Source of the DNA: Heligmosomoides polygyrus polygyrus
Lineage: Eukaryota; Nematoda; Chromadorea; Rhabditida; Heligmosomidae
NCBI GenBank assembly: GCA_947396885.1
Contig: OX377202.1
Location: 124,001-188,000, forward strand
Length of the DNA stretch: 64,000 nt
Direction: 5' to 3'
Part shown: piece by piece, positions 1 through 11,207 of the stretch
Layout: each line of letters starts with the position of its first letter
How positions within the stretch are numbered: the stretch's first letter is position 1
Program-made: the position numbers and the translations under genes
Notes under the pieces: model-generated
What the model was told of the DNA's origin: nothing
Databases searched by the model: none
What the model saw: only the letters and a program-made list of their open reading frames with translations

Positions 1-1376
1 GGCTCGGCTTAGCTTGTGCTCGTCCCCCAGGGGAAATTTTCAAAAAATCAGTTTTTCCGAATTTGGTCGTGATTGATACCGTTCGATAGAGCTTTTCAAG
101 CTGAACAGAATCGTATCACAGCTAGCGTCGAGTACTGAAATATGGGCAGGCAAAGGGCGGAAGAAGCTTCAGCCGCTAAGTCCGTCGCCCTAAAACGGCA
201 GCTTGGGTTAAGGCAATATAGGAAGGTGGAGAGTTGTGATCATGTCGGTGTGAAGAACCTTCACAACTCTGCTCACCTTCGCATTTTCGGGCTGATAGCT
301 TTCCGGGTCTCTCCGCAGTGGTCGACTGAATTCGGAAAAAATCCTGTCACTCAAGCCTAACCTGCATATTCCCACCGCTATAACTTTGCCCGTTCTCAAG
401 CTACGTCGCTGTGCTTTAGCGCACTCGTAGAACGTTTTACTGACTACAAAACCCACAAGCTGTAGCCAAAAGGATTCAAGCTTTACGGAGTTGTTGTGCT
501 CCAAACACGCCCGCGCGTGTAATTTGGCACATCAGCGGTCGATATTCTCCGCGCCCTTACTCGCTCAGATTACACTTCTCGCTGCTATAGATAAAACCGT
601 TCAATTGGATATCAAAAGCTCTATCGAATGGTTCCCAACATGGCGAAATTTGAAAATATTGGTTTTCTGTGACGTCGTCGTCAGCGCAGGCTCGGCTTAG
701 CTTGTGCTCATCCCCGAGGGGAAATTGTCAAAAAATCAGTTTTTCCGAAATTGGTCGTGATTGATACCGTTTGATAGAGCTTTTTAAGCTGAACAGAATC
801 GTGTCATTGCTAGCGTCGAGTACTGAAATATGGGCAAGCAAAGGGCGTAAGAAGCTTCAGCCGCTAAGTCCGTCGCCCTAAAACGGCAGCTTGGGTTAAG
901 GCAATATAGGAAGGTGGAGAGTTGTGATCATGTCGGTGTGAAGAACCTTCACAATTCTGCTCACCTTCGCATTTTCGGGATGATAGCTTTCCGGGTCTCA
1001 CCGCAGTGGTCGACTGAATTCGGAAAAAATCCTGTCACTCAAGCCTAACCTGCATATTCCCACCGCTATAACTTTGCCCGTTCTCAAGCTACGTCGCTGT
1101 GCTTTAGCGCACTCGTAGAACGTTTTACTCACTACAAAACCCACAAGCTGTAGCCAAAAGGATTCAAGCTTTACGGAGTTGTTGTGCTCCAAACACGCCC
1201 GCGCGTGTAATTTGGCACATCAGCGGTCGATATTCTCCGCGCCCTTACTCGCTCAGATTACACTTCTCGCTACTATAAATGAAACCGTTCAATTGGATAT
1301 CAAAAGCTCTATCGAATGGTTCCCAACATGGCGAAATTTGAAAATATTGGTTTTCTGTGACGTCGTCGTCAGCGCA

Positions 1377-4300
1377 GGCTCGGCTTAGCTTGTGCTCATC
1401 CCCGAGGGGAAATTGTCAAAAAATCAGTTTTTCCGAAATTGGTCGCGATTGATACCGTTCGATAGAACTTTTCAAGCTGAACAGAATCGTATCACAGCTA
1501 GCGTCGAGTACCGAAATATGGGCAAGCAAAGGGCGGAAGAAGCTTCAGCCGCTAAGTCCGTCGCCCTAAAACGGCAGCTTGGGTTAAGGCAATATAGGAA
1601 GGTGGAGAGTTGTGATCATGTCGGTGTGAAGAACCTTCACAACTCTGCTCACCTTCGCATTTTCGGGCTGATAGCTTTCCGGGTCTCACCGCAGTGGTCG
1701 ACTGAATTCGGAAAAAATCCTGTCACTCAAGCCTAACCTGCATATTCGCACCGCCATAACTTTGCCCGTTCTCAAGCTACGTCGCTGCGCTTTGGAGCGC
1801 TACTAGACCTTCTTACTTTCTACAAAACCCACGAGCTGTAACCGGAAGGATTAAAGCTTGACGGAGTTGTTGTGCTCCAAACATGCCCGCGCGTGTAATT
1901 TGGCACATCAACGGTCGATATTCTCCGCGCCCTTACTCGCTCAGATTACACTTCTCGCTGCTATAGATAAAACCGTTCAATTGGATATCAAAAGCTCTAT
2001 CGAATGGTTCCCAACATGGCGAAATTTGAAAATATTGGTTTTCTGTGACGTCGTCGTCAGCGCAGGCTCGGCTTAGCTTGTGCTCATCCCCGAGGGGAAA
2101 TTGTCAAAAAATCAGTTTTTCCGAAATTGGTCGCGATTGATACCGTTCGATAGAACTTTTCAAGCTGAACAGAATCGTATCACAGCTAGCGTCGAGTACC
2201 GAAATATGGGCAAGCAAAGGGCGGAAGAAGCTTCAGCCGCTAAGTCCGTCGCCCTAAAACGGCAGCTTGGGTTAAGGCAATATAGGAAGGTGGAGAGTTG
2301 TGATCATGTCGGTGTGAAGAACCTTCACAACTCTGCTCACCTTCGCATTTTCGGGCTGATAGCTTTCCGGGTCTCACCGCAGTGGTCCACTGAATTCGGA
2401 AAAACTCCTGTCACTCAAGCCTAACCTGCATATTCGCACCGCTATAACTTTGCCCGTTCTCAAGCTACGTCGCTGTGCTTTAGCGCACTCGTAGAATATT
2501 TTACTTTCTACAAAACCCACAAGCTGTAGCCAAAAGGACTCAAGCTTTACGGAGTTGTTGTGCTCCAAACATGCCCGCGCGTGTAATTTGGCACATCAGC
2601 GGTCGATATTCTCCGCGCCCTTACTCGCTCAGATTACACTTCTCGCTGCTATAGATGAAACCGTTCAATTGGATATCAAAAGCTCTATCGAACGGTTCCC
2701 AACATGGCGAAATTTGAAAATATTGGTTTTCTGTGACGTCGTCGTCAGCGCAGGCTCGGCTTACCTTGTGCTCATCCCCGAGGGGAAATTGTCAAAAAAT
2801 CAGTTTTTCCGAATTTGGTCGTGATTGATACCGTTCGATAGAGCTTTTTAAGCTGAACAGAATCGTATCACAGCTAGCGTCGAGTACCGAAATATGGGCA
2901 AGCAAAGGGCGGAAGAAGCTTCAGCCGCTAAGTCCGTCGCCCTAAAACGGCAGCTTGGGTTAAGGCAATATAGGAAGGTGGAGAGTTGTGATCATGTCGG
3001 TGTGAAGAACCTTCACAACTCTGCTCACCTTCGCATTTTCGGGCTGATAGCTTTCCGGGTCTCACCGCAGTGGTCGACTGAATTCGGAAAAAATCCTGTC
3101 ACTCAAGCCTAACCTGCATATTCGCACCGCCATAACTTTGCCCGTTCTCAAGCTACGTCGCTGCGCTTTGGAGCGCTACTAGACCTTCTTACTTTCTACA
3201 AAACCCACGAGCTGTAACCGGAAGGATTAAAGCTTGACGGAGTTGTTGTGCTCCAAACATGCCCGCGCGTGTAATTTGGCACATCAACGGTCGATATTCT
3301 CCGCGCCCTTACTCGCTCAGATTACACTTCTCGCTGCTATAGATAAAACCGTTCAATTGGATATCAAAAGCTCTATCGAATGGTTCCCAACATGGCGAAA
3401 TTTGAAAATATTGGTTTTCTGTGACGTCGTCGTCAGCGCAGGCTCGGCTTAGCTTGTGCTCATCCCCGAGGGGAAATTGTCAAAAAATCAGTTTTTCCGA
3501 AATTGGTCGCGATTGATACCGTTCGATAGAACTTTTCAAGCTGAACAGAATCGTATCACAGCTAGCGTCGAGTACCGAAATATGGGCAAGCAAAGGGCGG
3601 AAGAAGCTTCAGCCGCTAAGTCCGTCGCCCTAAAACGGCAGCTTGGGTTAAGGCAATATAGGAAGGTGGAGAGTTGTGATCATGTCGGTGTGAAGAACCT
3701 TCACAACTCTGCTCACCTTCGCATTTTCGGGCTGATAGCTTTCCGGGTCTCACCGCAGTGGTCCACTGAATTCGGAAAAACTCCTGTCACTCAAGCCTAA
3801 CCTGCATATTCGCACCGCTATAACTTTGCCCGTTCTCAAGCTACGTCGCTGTGCTTTAGCGCACTCGTAGAATATTTTACTTTCTACAAAACCCACAAGC
3901 TGTAGCCAAAAGGACTCAAGCTTTACGGAGTTGTTGTGCTCCAAACATGCCCGCGCGTGTAATTTGGCACATCAGCGGTCGATATTCTCCGCGCCCTTAC
4001 TCGCTCAGATTACACTTCTTGCTGCTATAGATAAAACCGTTCAATTGGATATCAAAAGCTCTATCGAACGGTTCCCAACATGGCGAAATTTGAAAATATT
4101 GGTTTTCTGTGACGTCGTCGTCAGCGCAGGCTCGGCTTACCTTGTGCTCATCCCCGAGGGGAAATTGTCAAAAAATCAGTTTTTCCGAATTTGGTCGTGA
4201 TTGATACCGTTCGATAGAGCTTTTTAAGCTGAACAGAATCGTATCACAGCTAGCGTCGAGTACCGAAATATGGGCAAGCAAAGGGCGGAAGAAGCTTCAG

Positions 4301-6192
4301 CCGCTAAGTCCGTCGCCCTAAAACGGCAGCTTGGGTTAAGGCAATATAGGAAGGTGGAGAGTTGTGATCATGTCGGTGTGAAGAACCTTCACAACTCTGC
4401 TCACCTTCGCATTTTCGGGCTGATAGCTTTCCGGGTCTCACCGCAGTGGTCGACTGAATTCGGAAAAAATCCTGTCACTCAAGCCTAACCTGCATATTCG
4501 CACCGCCATAACTTTGCCCGTTCTCAAGCTACGTCGCTGCGCTTTGGAGCGCTACTAGACCTTCTTACTTTCTACAAAACCCACGAGCTGTAACCGGAAG
4601 GATTAAAGCTTGACGGAGTTGTTGTGCTCCAAACATGCCCGCGCGTGTAATTTGGCACATCAACGGTCGATATTCTCCGCGCCCTTACTCGCTCAGATTA
4701 CACTTCTCGCTGCTATAGATAAAACCGTTCAATTGGATATCAAAAGCTCTATCGAATGGTTCCCAACATGGCGAAGTTTGAAAATATTGGTTTTCTGTGA
4801 CGTCGTCGTCAGCGCAGGCTCGGCTAAGCTTGTGCTCGTCCCCGAGGGGAAATTGTCAGAAAATCAGTTTTTCCGAATTTGGTCGTGATTGATACCGTTC
4901 GATAGAGCTTTTTAAGCTGAACAAAATCGTATCACAGCTAGCGTCGAGTACCGAAATATGGGCAAGCAAAGGGCGGAAGAAGCTTCAGCCGCTAAGTCCG
5001 TCGCCCTAAAACGGCAGCTTGGGTTAAGGCAATATAGGAAGGTGGAGAGTTGTGATCATGTCGTTGTGAAGAACCTTCACAACTCTGCTTACCTTCGCAT
5101 TTTCGGGCTGATAGCTTTCCGGGTCTCACCGCAGTGGTCCACTGAATTCGGAAAAAATCCTGTCACTCAAGCCTAACCTGCATATTCGCACCGCTATAAC
5201 TTTGCCCGTTCTCAAGCTACGTCGCTGTGCTTTAGCGCACTCTTAGAACATTTTACTTTCTACAAAACCCACAAGCTGTAGCCAAAAGGACTCAAGCTTT
5301 ACGGAGTTGTTGTGCTCCAAACATGCCCGCGCGTGTAATTTGGCACATCAGCGGTCGATATTCTCCGCGCCCTTACTCGCTCAGATTACACTTCTCGCTG
5401 CTATAGATAAAACCGTTCAATTGGATATCAAAAGCTCTATCGAACGGTTCCCAACATGGGGAAATTTGAAAATATTGGTTTTCTGTGACGTCGTCGTCAG
5501 CGCAGGCTCGGCTTAGCTTGTGCTCATCCCCGAGGGGAAATTGTCAAAAAATCAGTTTTTCCGAAATTGGTCGTGATTGATACCGTTCGATAGAGCTTGT
5601 CAAGTTGAACAGAATCGTCTCATTGCTAGCGTCGAGTACTGAAATATGGGCAGGCAAAGGGCGGAAGAAGCTTCAGCCGCTAAGTCCGTCGCCCTAAAAC
5701 GGCAGCTTGGGTTAAGGCAATATAGGAAGGTGGAGAGTTGTGATCATGTCGGTGTGAAGAACCTTTACAACTCTGCTCACCTTCGCATTTTCGGGCTGAT
5801 AGCTTTCTGGGTCTCACCGCAGTGGTCGACTGAATTCGGAAAAAATCCTGTCACTCAAGCCTAACCTGCATATTCGCACCGCCATAACTTTGCCCGTTCT
5901 CAAGCTACGTCGCTGCGCTTTGGAGCGCTACTAGACCTTCTTACTTTCTACAAAACCCACAAGCTGTAACCGGAAGGATTAAAGCTTTACGGAGTTGTTG
6001 TGCTCCAAACATGCCCGCGCGTGTAATTTGGCACATCAACGGTCGATATTCTCCGCGCCCTTACTCGCTCAGATTACACTTCTCGCTGCTATAGATAAAA
6101 CCGTTCAATTGGATATCAAAAGCTCTATCGAATAGTTCCCAACATGGCGAAGTTTGAAAATATTGGTTTTCTGTGACGTCGTCGTCAGCGCA
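1377..6192. repeat. Higher-order AB dimer section of the satellite
   Basis: Type-B markers lie near 1787, 3163, 4539 and 5916, and type-A markers near 2475, 3851 and 5227, giving a strict 1376-bp alternation. Dimers 1376 bp apart are nearly identical, while adjacent A and B monomers differ at many sites. This is the pattern expected when a dimer is the recent unit of amplification. Confidence 0.85.
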
Positions 6193-6877
6193 GGCTCGGC
6201 TAAGCTTGTGCTCGTCCCCGAGGGGAAATTGTCAAAAAATCAGTTTTTCCGAATTTGGTCGTGATTGATACCGTTCGATAGAGCTTTTTAAGCTGAACAG
6301 AATCGTATCACAGCTAGCGTCGAGTACTGAAATATGGGCAGGCAAAGGGCGGAAGAAGCTTCAGCCGCTAAGTCCGTCGCCCTAAAACGGCAGCTTGGGT
6401 TAAGGCAATATAGGAAGGTGGAGAGTTGTGATCATGTCGGTGTGAAGAGCCTTCACAACTCTGCACAACAACGCATTTTTGGGCCGCTAGCTTTCCGCGT
6501 CTCACCGCAGTGGTCGACTGAGTTCGGAAAAAATCCTGTCACTCAAGCCTAACCTGCATATTCGCACCGCTATAACTTTGCCAGTTCTCAACCTACGTCG
6601 CTATGCTTTAGCGCTCTCTTAGACCATTTTACTGGCTACAAAACCCACAAGCTGTAGCCGTAAGGATTCAAGATTGACGGAGTTGTTGTGCTCCAAACAC
6701 GCCCGCGCGTGTAATTTGGCACATCAGCGGTCGATATTCTCCGCGCCCTTACTCGCTCAGATTACACTTGTCGCTACTATAAATGAAACCGTTCAATTGG
6801 ATATCAAAAGCTCTATCGAATGGTTTCCAACATGGCGAAATTTGAAAATATTGGTTTTCTGTGACGTCGTCGTCAGC

Positions 6878-7183
6878 GCAAGTCCGTCGCACTAAAACGG
6901 CAGCTTGGGTAAAGGCAATGTAGGAATGTGGAGAGTTGCGATTACGTCGGTGTGAAGAACCCTCATTATTCTGCTCAACTACGCACTTTTAGGCCGTTAG
7001 CTTTCCGCGTCTCACCGCAGCGGTCGACTGAATTCGGAAAAAAACCTGTCACTCAAGCCTAACCTGCTCATTCGCACCGCTATAACTTTGCCCGTTCTTA
7101 AGCTACCTCGCTGTGCTCTTAAGTGCTACTAGACCTTCTTACTATTGGTCGAGATTGATACCGTTTGATAGAGCTTTTTTGGC
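6878..7183. repeat. Decayed right edge of the satellite
   Basis: At about 6878 the sequence jumps from the end of a monomer to internal offset ~179, deleting the first ~178 bp. It is visibly more diverged than the array interior. A second jump near 7143 returns to offset ~65 before homology ends near 7183. Confidence 0.75.
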
Positions 7184-8001
7184 TAGTTTCTTCGTGATGT
7201 TCGCTGCTAACTAGGAACTGAAGGCTGAACTTCGAAGAATGCATGTATTTGTATGAACAAGCCGACACTTCAAATTCGGTAAACTTCGCAATGTTTACTA
7301 TCAAAATGAATGCCACGCTCTGCAAAACACAGATCTGATAAAGTCTGTGATGGGGTACTTTTTAAAACTCTTTAGCTCTATGAAGACAGACCAGTGGCGG
7401 GGTCGTAAATCAATAAACGGACGTTTGAGAGGACGAGCTCCATATCTAGTTCAAGAATATTCAACTCCACATTTCATGCAGGTATTTGGATTGGTAGGAG
7501 GGAGGTGAATCTATTGGTGCCATTTAATTTTCATATAGTTGGATTTGAACGAAGTTATTGCTCTGTGACGGTTTGCGACGGAAAAATCTGTCGCAAAACG
7601 TCGATTGTTCACGAATTGGGAGCGGTATTGTAGTTTCTCCCTATATAGCCTGTATCATGCAGCTGCCTGGGCAGGTGAAAGCGCCATTTGATCGCGGCGG
7701 ATGTGGTGCCATCTCCAATTGCCCTGTCGCGTGCGGAGTGAGGCTCTTCCACGCCCTTTAAACAGAGACGTCGCAAATGTCTGCTTCTCCACTATCTCGA
7801 GCTACTTGACTCTCGAGCAAGCCAAGGGGGTTGGGAGTAGATGGGCCAGGGGACGTGGGGTAAAACGCTAGTAACCCCTCACCCCATTTCACTGACCACG
7901 AAGGGATGAAGGGCTTGGTTGGGTTGAGCGGGAAATTCCAAACAGCAACTTGGAATCAACTGCGCTACATGCGACCTCCCTTTTCAAATAATAAGCTAAA
8001 A
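7184..8001. other. No gene recognised
   Basis: Unique-looking sequence between the satellite and the first SINE. Short open frames are present, without splice sites or motifs that I can support. Confidence 0.5.
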
Positions 8002-8286
8002 GGGCGCATATAGCGCAGTGGGAAGAGGTACCGGCCTTCGCGTGCCGATACTCTATTCTTGGCTTCTTGGTTCGGATTTCCCGACCAGTCCAACCAAGCT
8101 TTCTACCCTCCGGGTCGGTGAACTGGTACCACGCTTGTCTGGGAAGGATGAAGCGCTGACTTTTTCATCGTTTGGCCACTGCAAATCATTGTATGGCCAA
8201 ATGCGCACTCAGATCGCCTCGGCGACATCATGTAGAAGTAGAATGCGTGGCGCATCCCGAAAGGGATTAAGTGGTGGAGAAAGGGT
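8002..8286 (+). mobile_element. tRNA-derived SINE, family SINE2
   Basis: The 5' head contains an A-box-like TAGCGCAGTGG, followed about 50 bp on by a B-box-like GGTTCGGATTTCC. The body carries the family hallmark AATGCGTGGCGCATCCC near its 3' end. The same head-body-tail order recurs at 30.7, 34.9, 43.2, 49.2, 56.0 and 59.4 kb. No clear target duplication was seen for this copy. Confidence 0.75.
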
Positions 8287-9144
8287 TTAAGATTAAGGTT
8301 CGTAATGGTGATCGGATTTCCTATCCGTTGATGTGCAAACTAGGCGTCTAATTTTTAGATGAAAATCGTGTAAACTGATAGTTACTGTACTGGCCCAAGG
8401 AGTACGGTCATTTTACGGCTTCTCCTGCTCCCTCGAGGTAATTACCTCCTGAGGACCTTTTTGCTTTGGGAACAGTCTGGTGGAAGATTCCACTGTATTC
8501 TACTGATTCTACTTATCGTAGTCAGCACCCAACAGACGCCTTTACAACGATTTTGCAAGACTCAACACAACAGTAAGAAAAGATGTCGTCAGACAGTGCT
8601 AGAGCAAAGCTGTGAACAAATGTATCTGTCCAAACGTGCGTATTCAATATTTTTGGTCCGCAATGTTGGAAAAAATTATTAAGAAGAAGAAAATTATTTT
8701 AAAATATATATATTAAAAATAAAAGGAAAAACAAACGCACTTTATTCCCAAAGAGGTTCAGCGATGTTAGCCGAGACATGTTGCTGAATAGTGGAACATT
8801 TGCTAGACTATTGCTGGCCAAGCTGAGCTCCTCCAGTGACGACTCCACCATTCGAAAGCCTTAAAGAGATATGGCCTTAGTCAGAAAACATGGCAAATAG
8901 TACTACTAGCATGTTTATCAAATAAGAATTGAAGAAAATTGATCAGGACAGCAGAAAAGATGTGAAGAGTGAGAAGGTGAAGCAATGAGACAAACAGTAG
9001 AGGGAAAGGGTCCGAAAGGTCAATAGAAACTGAAGAAGAGGCAGAAGGGAAAAGAACAATGTAATGTAGAGAAAGAAGGCGAAGAGCATGACGAGTAGAA
9101 GGAATAGAAAAGCTAGTTGCAACACTAGAACCGTACGGATCCAA
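8287..9144. other. No gene recognised
   Basis: Contains an A/T-rich patch near 8690-8725 and purine-rich sequence at 8900-9100. Open frames here are low complexity and have no recognisable domain. Confidence 0.4.
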
Positions 9145-9148
9145 CTAT

Positions 9149-9184
9149 ATATTTATTTATTTATTTGTACGTGGATAGCCACGT
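9149..9184 (-). other. LINE 3' terminal hairpin plus (AAAT)n tail
   Basis: On the minus strand a perfect 6-bp stem (ACGTGG / CCACGT, 4-nt loop) lies directly upstream of the AAAT repeats. Related arrangements occur at 18193, 27588 and 29989 with different stem sequences. Confidence 0.75.
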
Positions 9185-9316
9185 AGGTAAGAATAAACAG
9201 GCATAACAGAAACTAAAATAGTTACAAACCAACAGAAGGCATAGTAAATGAAGTCAAAAAGACTTTAGTCCTACAAACAAGCACAGAAAACAACAAGTCT
9301 AGAAGGCAGTAAACAA

Positions 9317-10900
9317 TTAGGAATCCTCTTGGAAATACCGCTCAACTTGTGTTCTGAATTGCCGTACAGTGCTAGGTAAAGTAATATTCTTGGAGAACTT
9401 CAAGAATTCACTGCCAGCCCGATTAGTGAAAAAAGCTGCTCTGGTATTACATTTTGCTCTAGGAACAATTATCTTCCACTGTCCACCCCTAGTGTTAGAT
9501 GGAGAGATAGAGTAAAATTCCCGGAGCGAAAGGTTATTCATACCATTCACTATCTTGTAAATCATGATTAAGTCGTTTCTTTTCCTGCGAAACGAAAGCG
9601 TACGCAGACTAAAGATATAGTTCCGAGTGGATGCTGAAGGGATGGTGGTGTAATCAAAACCATGAAGTCTTATCCAGAGCTTTCTTGTAAAGCTATTTTG
9701 AACAGATTCTAGCCTATTGATTTCTTTTTTGCACCTAGGACTGAATACAGTCGTGCCACACTCTAATATCGGCCTAACATATGTCTTATAGGCGAACACT
9801 AAATGTGTAGGTGATTTAGTGCGTAGAGACTTGAATATTGAGTGGACAGCATGATCTGCTTTTTTCGCTATAAGTTCACAATGTTCTCGGAATGAAAGAT
9901 TTGTGTCAAATACAAATCCTAAGTCACGTATAGTAGTTGGGCTACCGAGCTGCATCCCATTAAGGTGATAACTCTTTCTGTTAATCTGCTGCCCAATGTG
10001 AAACACTTGGGATTTTTGTCCTGATAGGGGAAGGTTCCATTTCGCTGACCAATCCGCAATCGTGTTTATTGCCGATTGAAGAGCAACATGATCTTCCTCG
10101 CCGGAAACCTTCTTATAAATTTTTATGTCGTCTGCAAACATTTTGCAGGCAACATCATAGCGACTAATCAGGGAGGGAATTTCAGCAGTATAGATAGTGA
10201 AGAGAACCGGCGACAAAACGCCTCCCTGAGGAACACCACTAGTTACTGGAAAAGATTCTGAGAATGATTCATTTACTCGTACTTGAAACGACCTATCGAA
10301 TACAAAATGTTTTATCCACTTGATGATTCTGGGATGAACTCCTAAATCCGCAAGTTTGGTCATCAGTTTGTTCAAGGGAACCTTATCGAAGGCTTTCATG
10401 AAGTCAAAATAAATGGCATCAACGTTGACTTTTTGATTGATGGCTAGAGTCCAATCATTAAATGCTGACAACATCAAGGTTTCTGTGGATCTCCCTGCTC
10501 GAAACCCATATTGTTCATTGTGAATTAGAGAATTTGAATTTAGGTAGGACACAAGCGCAGATTTCAGCTTTTTCTCAAATACTCTGGCAAATACAGAAGT
10601 GATACTAATAGGCCGGTAATTGGAAGCTAAATGATAAGGCGCCTTCTTAGGGATTGGTGTAACAAATGCGTGTTTCCATCGAATCGGTACTTCACCTTGC
10701 ATGTAACTAGCATTAAATATATGTTCAAGGGGGTACGAGATTGCAATGGCAACTCTCCGGATGAAATATGATGGTATTTCATCTGGAGTAATGGTGTACG
10801 AGCTAGGTAAAGCACATAATGCATTGTAGATCTCTTCTTTATAAAACCAGACCGTGTCATCCATACTGGGAGGAGTGACAACAACGGTAGAAGAATCCAT
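9317..10900 (-). CDS. Reverse transcriptase of a CR1-like LINE (endonuclease missing)
   Basis: An uninterrupted 527-codon frame. It would copy element RNA into DNA at a nicked target site. RT motifs appear in order: a conserved NYRPIS segment, YGFRAGRST, the catalytic motif A YFDFMKAFDKV, motif B SGVPQGGVLSPVLF, and motif C FADDIKIY with the two catalytic aspartates. The C-terminal part resembles the thumb/connector of nematode CR1-like elements. Family members normally have an N-terminal AP-type endonuclease, absent here, so the copy should not retrotranspose alone. The chosen methionine is simply the first in the truncated frame; no promoter evidence exists. The absence of stops suggests a fairly recent insertion. 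Confidence 0.9.
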   Translation of the reverse strand: MDSSTVVVTPPSMDDTVWFYKEEIYNALCALPSSYTITPDEIPSYFIRRVAIAISYPLEHIFNASYMQGEVPIRWKHAFVTPIPKKAPYHLASNYRPISITSVFARVFEKKLKSALVSYLNSNSLIHNEQYGFRAGRSTETLMLSAFNDWTLAINQKVNVDAIYFDFMKAFDKVPLNKLMTKLADLGVHPRIIKWIKHFVFDRSFQVRVNESFSESFPVTSGVPQGGVLSPVLFTIYTAEIPSLISRYDVACKMFADDIKIYKKVSGEEDHVALQSAINTIADWSAKWNLPLSGQKSQVFHIGQQINRKSYHLNGMQLGSPTTIRDLGFVFDTNLSFREHCELIAKKADHAVHSIFKSLRTKSPTHLVFAYKTYVRPILECGTTVFSPRCKKEINRLESVQNSFTRKLWIRLHGFDYTTIPSASTRNYIFSLRTLSFRRKRNDLIMIYKIVNGMNNLSLREFYSISPSNTRGGQWKIIVPRAKCNTRAAFFTNRAGSEFLKFSKNITLPSTVRQFRTQVERYFQEDS

Positions 10901-10960
10901 AGTTGTCGGGCAATCCGAAAATATATATATATATCAAGAATAAACCAACAGGATTAGCTA

Positions 10961-11075
10961 AGGGCCTGTTCATACATACTTCGCGACGGGAGTGACGGCA
11001 GAGGAGAGAGCGACAGGGCGAAGGACACGTATCGATCAGTGTCGAGCCTGGAGCGGCCGATATACAGGCTTTATT
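10961..11075. mobile_element. Foldback MITE-A fragment
   Basis: Begins with AAGGGCCTGTTCATAC and continues as in the complete copies at 50499 and 56661 (GCGACGGGAG, GACGGCAGAGG). The right terminal repeat is missing. Confidence 0.6.
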
Positions 11076-11085
11076 TTGTCTCAGG

Positions 11086-11207
11086 TGTTTTGTTGCTATT
11101 AAACTCTTGCACCAGACGGGGCTCGAACCCCACCTTCTGCTTTCCGGGCAGCAATGCGGGTTCGAGAGCCCCCCCCCTTCCGCAAGAAATTTGATTGCAA
11201 CAAAACA
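11086..11207. mobile_element. Small MITE with ~25-bp terminal inverted repeats
   Basis: The left end, TGTTTTGTTGC followed by ATTAAACTCTTGC, matches the reverse complement of the right end (GCAAGAAATTTGATTGCAAC). The interior holds a partial tRNA-like T-arm (GGCTCGAACCCC, read in reverse) and a C-run at 11170-11178. Confidence 0.6.

Larger units (their letters stand above)
1..7183. repeat. 688-bp tandem satellite array, at least 10 monomers
   Basis: The monomer boundary (GGCTCGGCTTAGC or close variant) recurs at 1, 689, 1377, 2065, 2753, 3441, 4129, 4817, 5505 and 6193, exactly 688 bp apart. Two variants differ about 410 bases into the monomer: type A reads GTGCTTTAGCGCAC and type B reads GCGCTTTGGAGCGC. 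The order is A,A,B,A,B,A,B,A,B,A-like, so a 1376-bp AB dimer dominates from monomer 3. Open frames of up to 114 codons exist, but some monomers carry stops (near 847) and no splice structure or known domain was seen. I therefore treat it as satellite DNA. The left end of the array lies outside the window. Confidence 0.95.
9145..10912 (-). mobile_element. 5'-truncated CR1-like non-LTR retrotransposon
   Basis: The minus-strand element consists of an RT ORF, about 130 bp of 3' UTR, a small hairpin (9169-9184) and an (AAAT)n tail ending near 9149. The 5' end stops beside a TA microsatellite at 10919-10934. No endonuclease domain is present, so the copy is 5'-truncated. The clade (CR1/jockey group) is inferred from RT motif style and the tail; phylogeny was not possible here. 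Confidence 0.85.

Noticed and set aside
1392..1736. Repeated 114-codon frame in the satellite as a possible multicopy gene
   Set aside because: The frame is shortened or stopped in other monomers, has no splice sites or known domain, and both strands are similarly open because the monomer is simply low in stops.
1..7183. Satellite as a 5S rRNA / spliced-leader RNA cluster
   Set aside because: No 5S rRNA, SL1, U1, U2 or U6 sequence could be recognised in the monomer on either strand.
7558..7761. Plus-strand frame after the satellite
   Set aside because: Short, no motif, no start or splice context.
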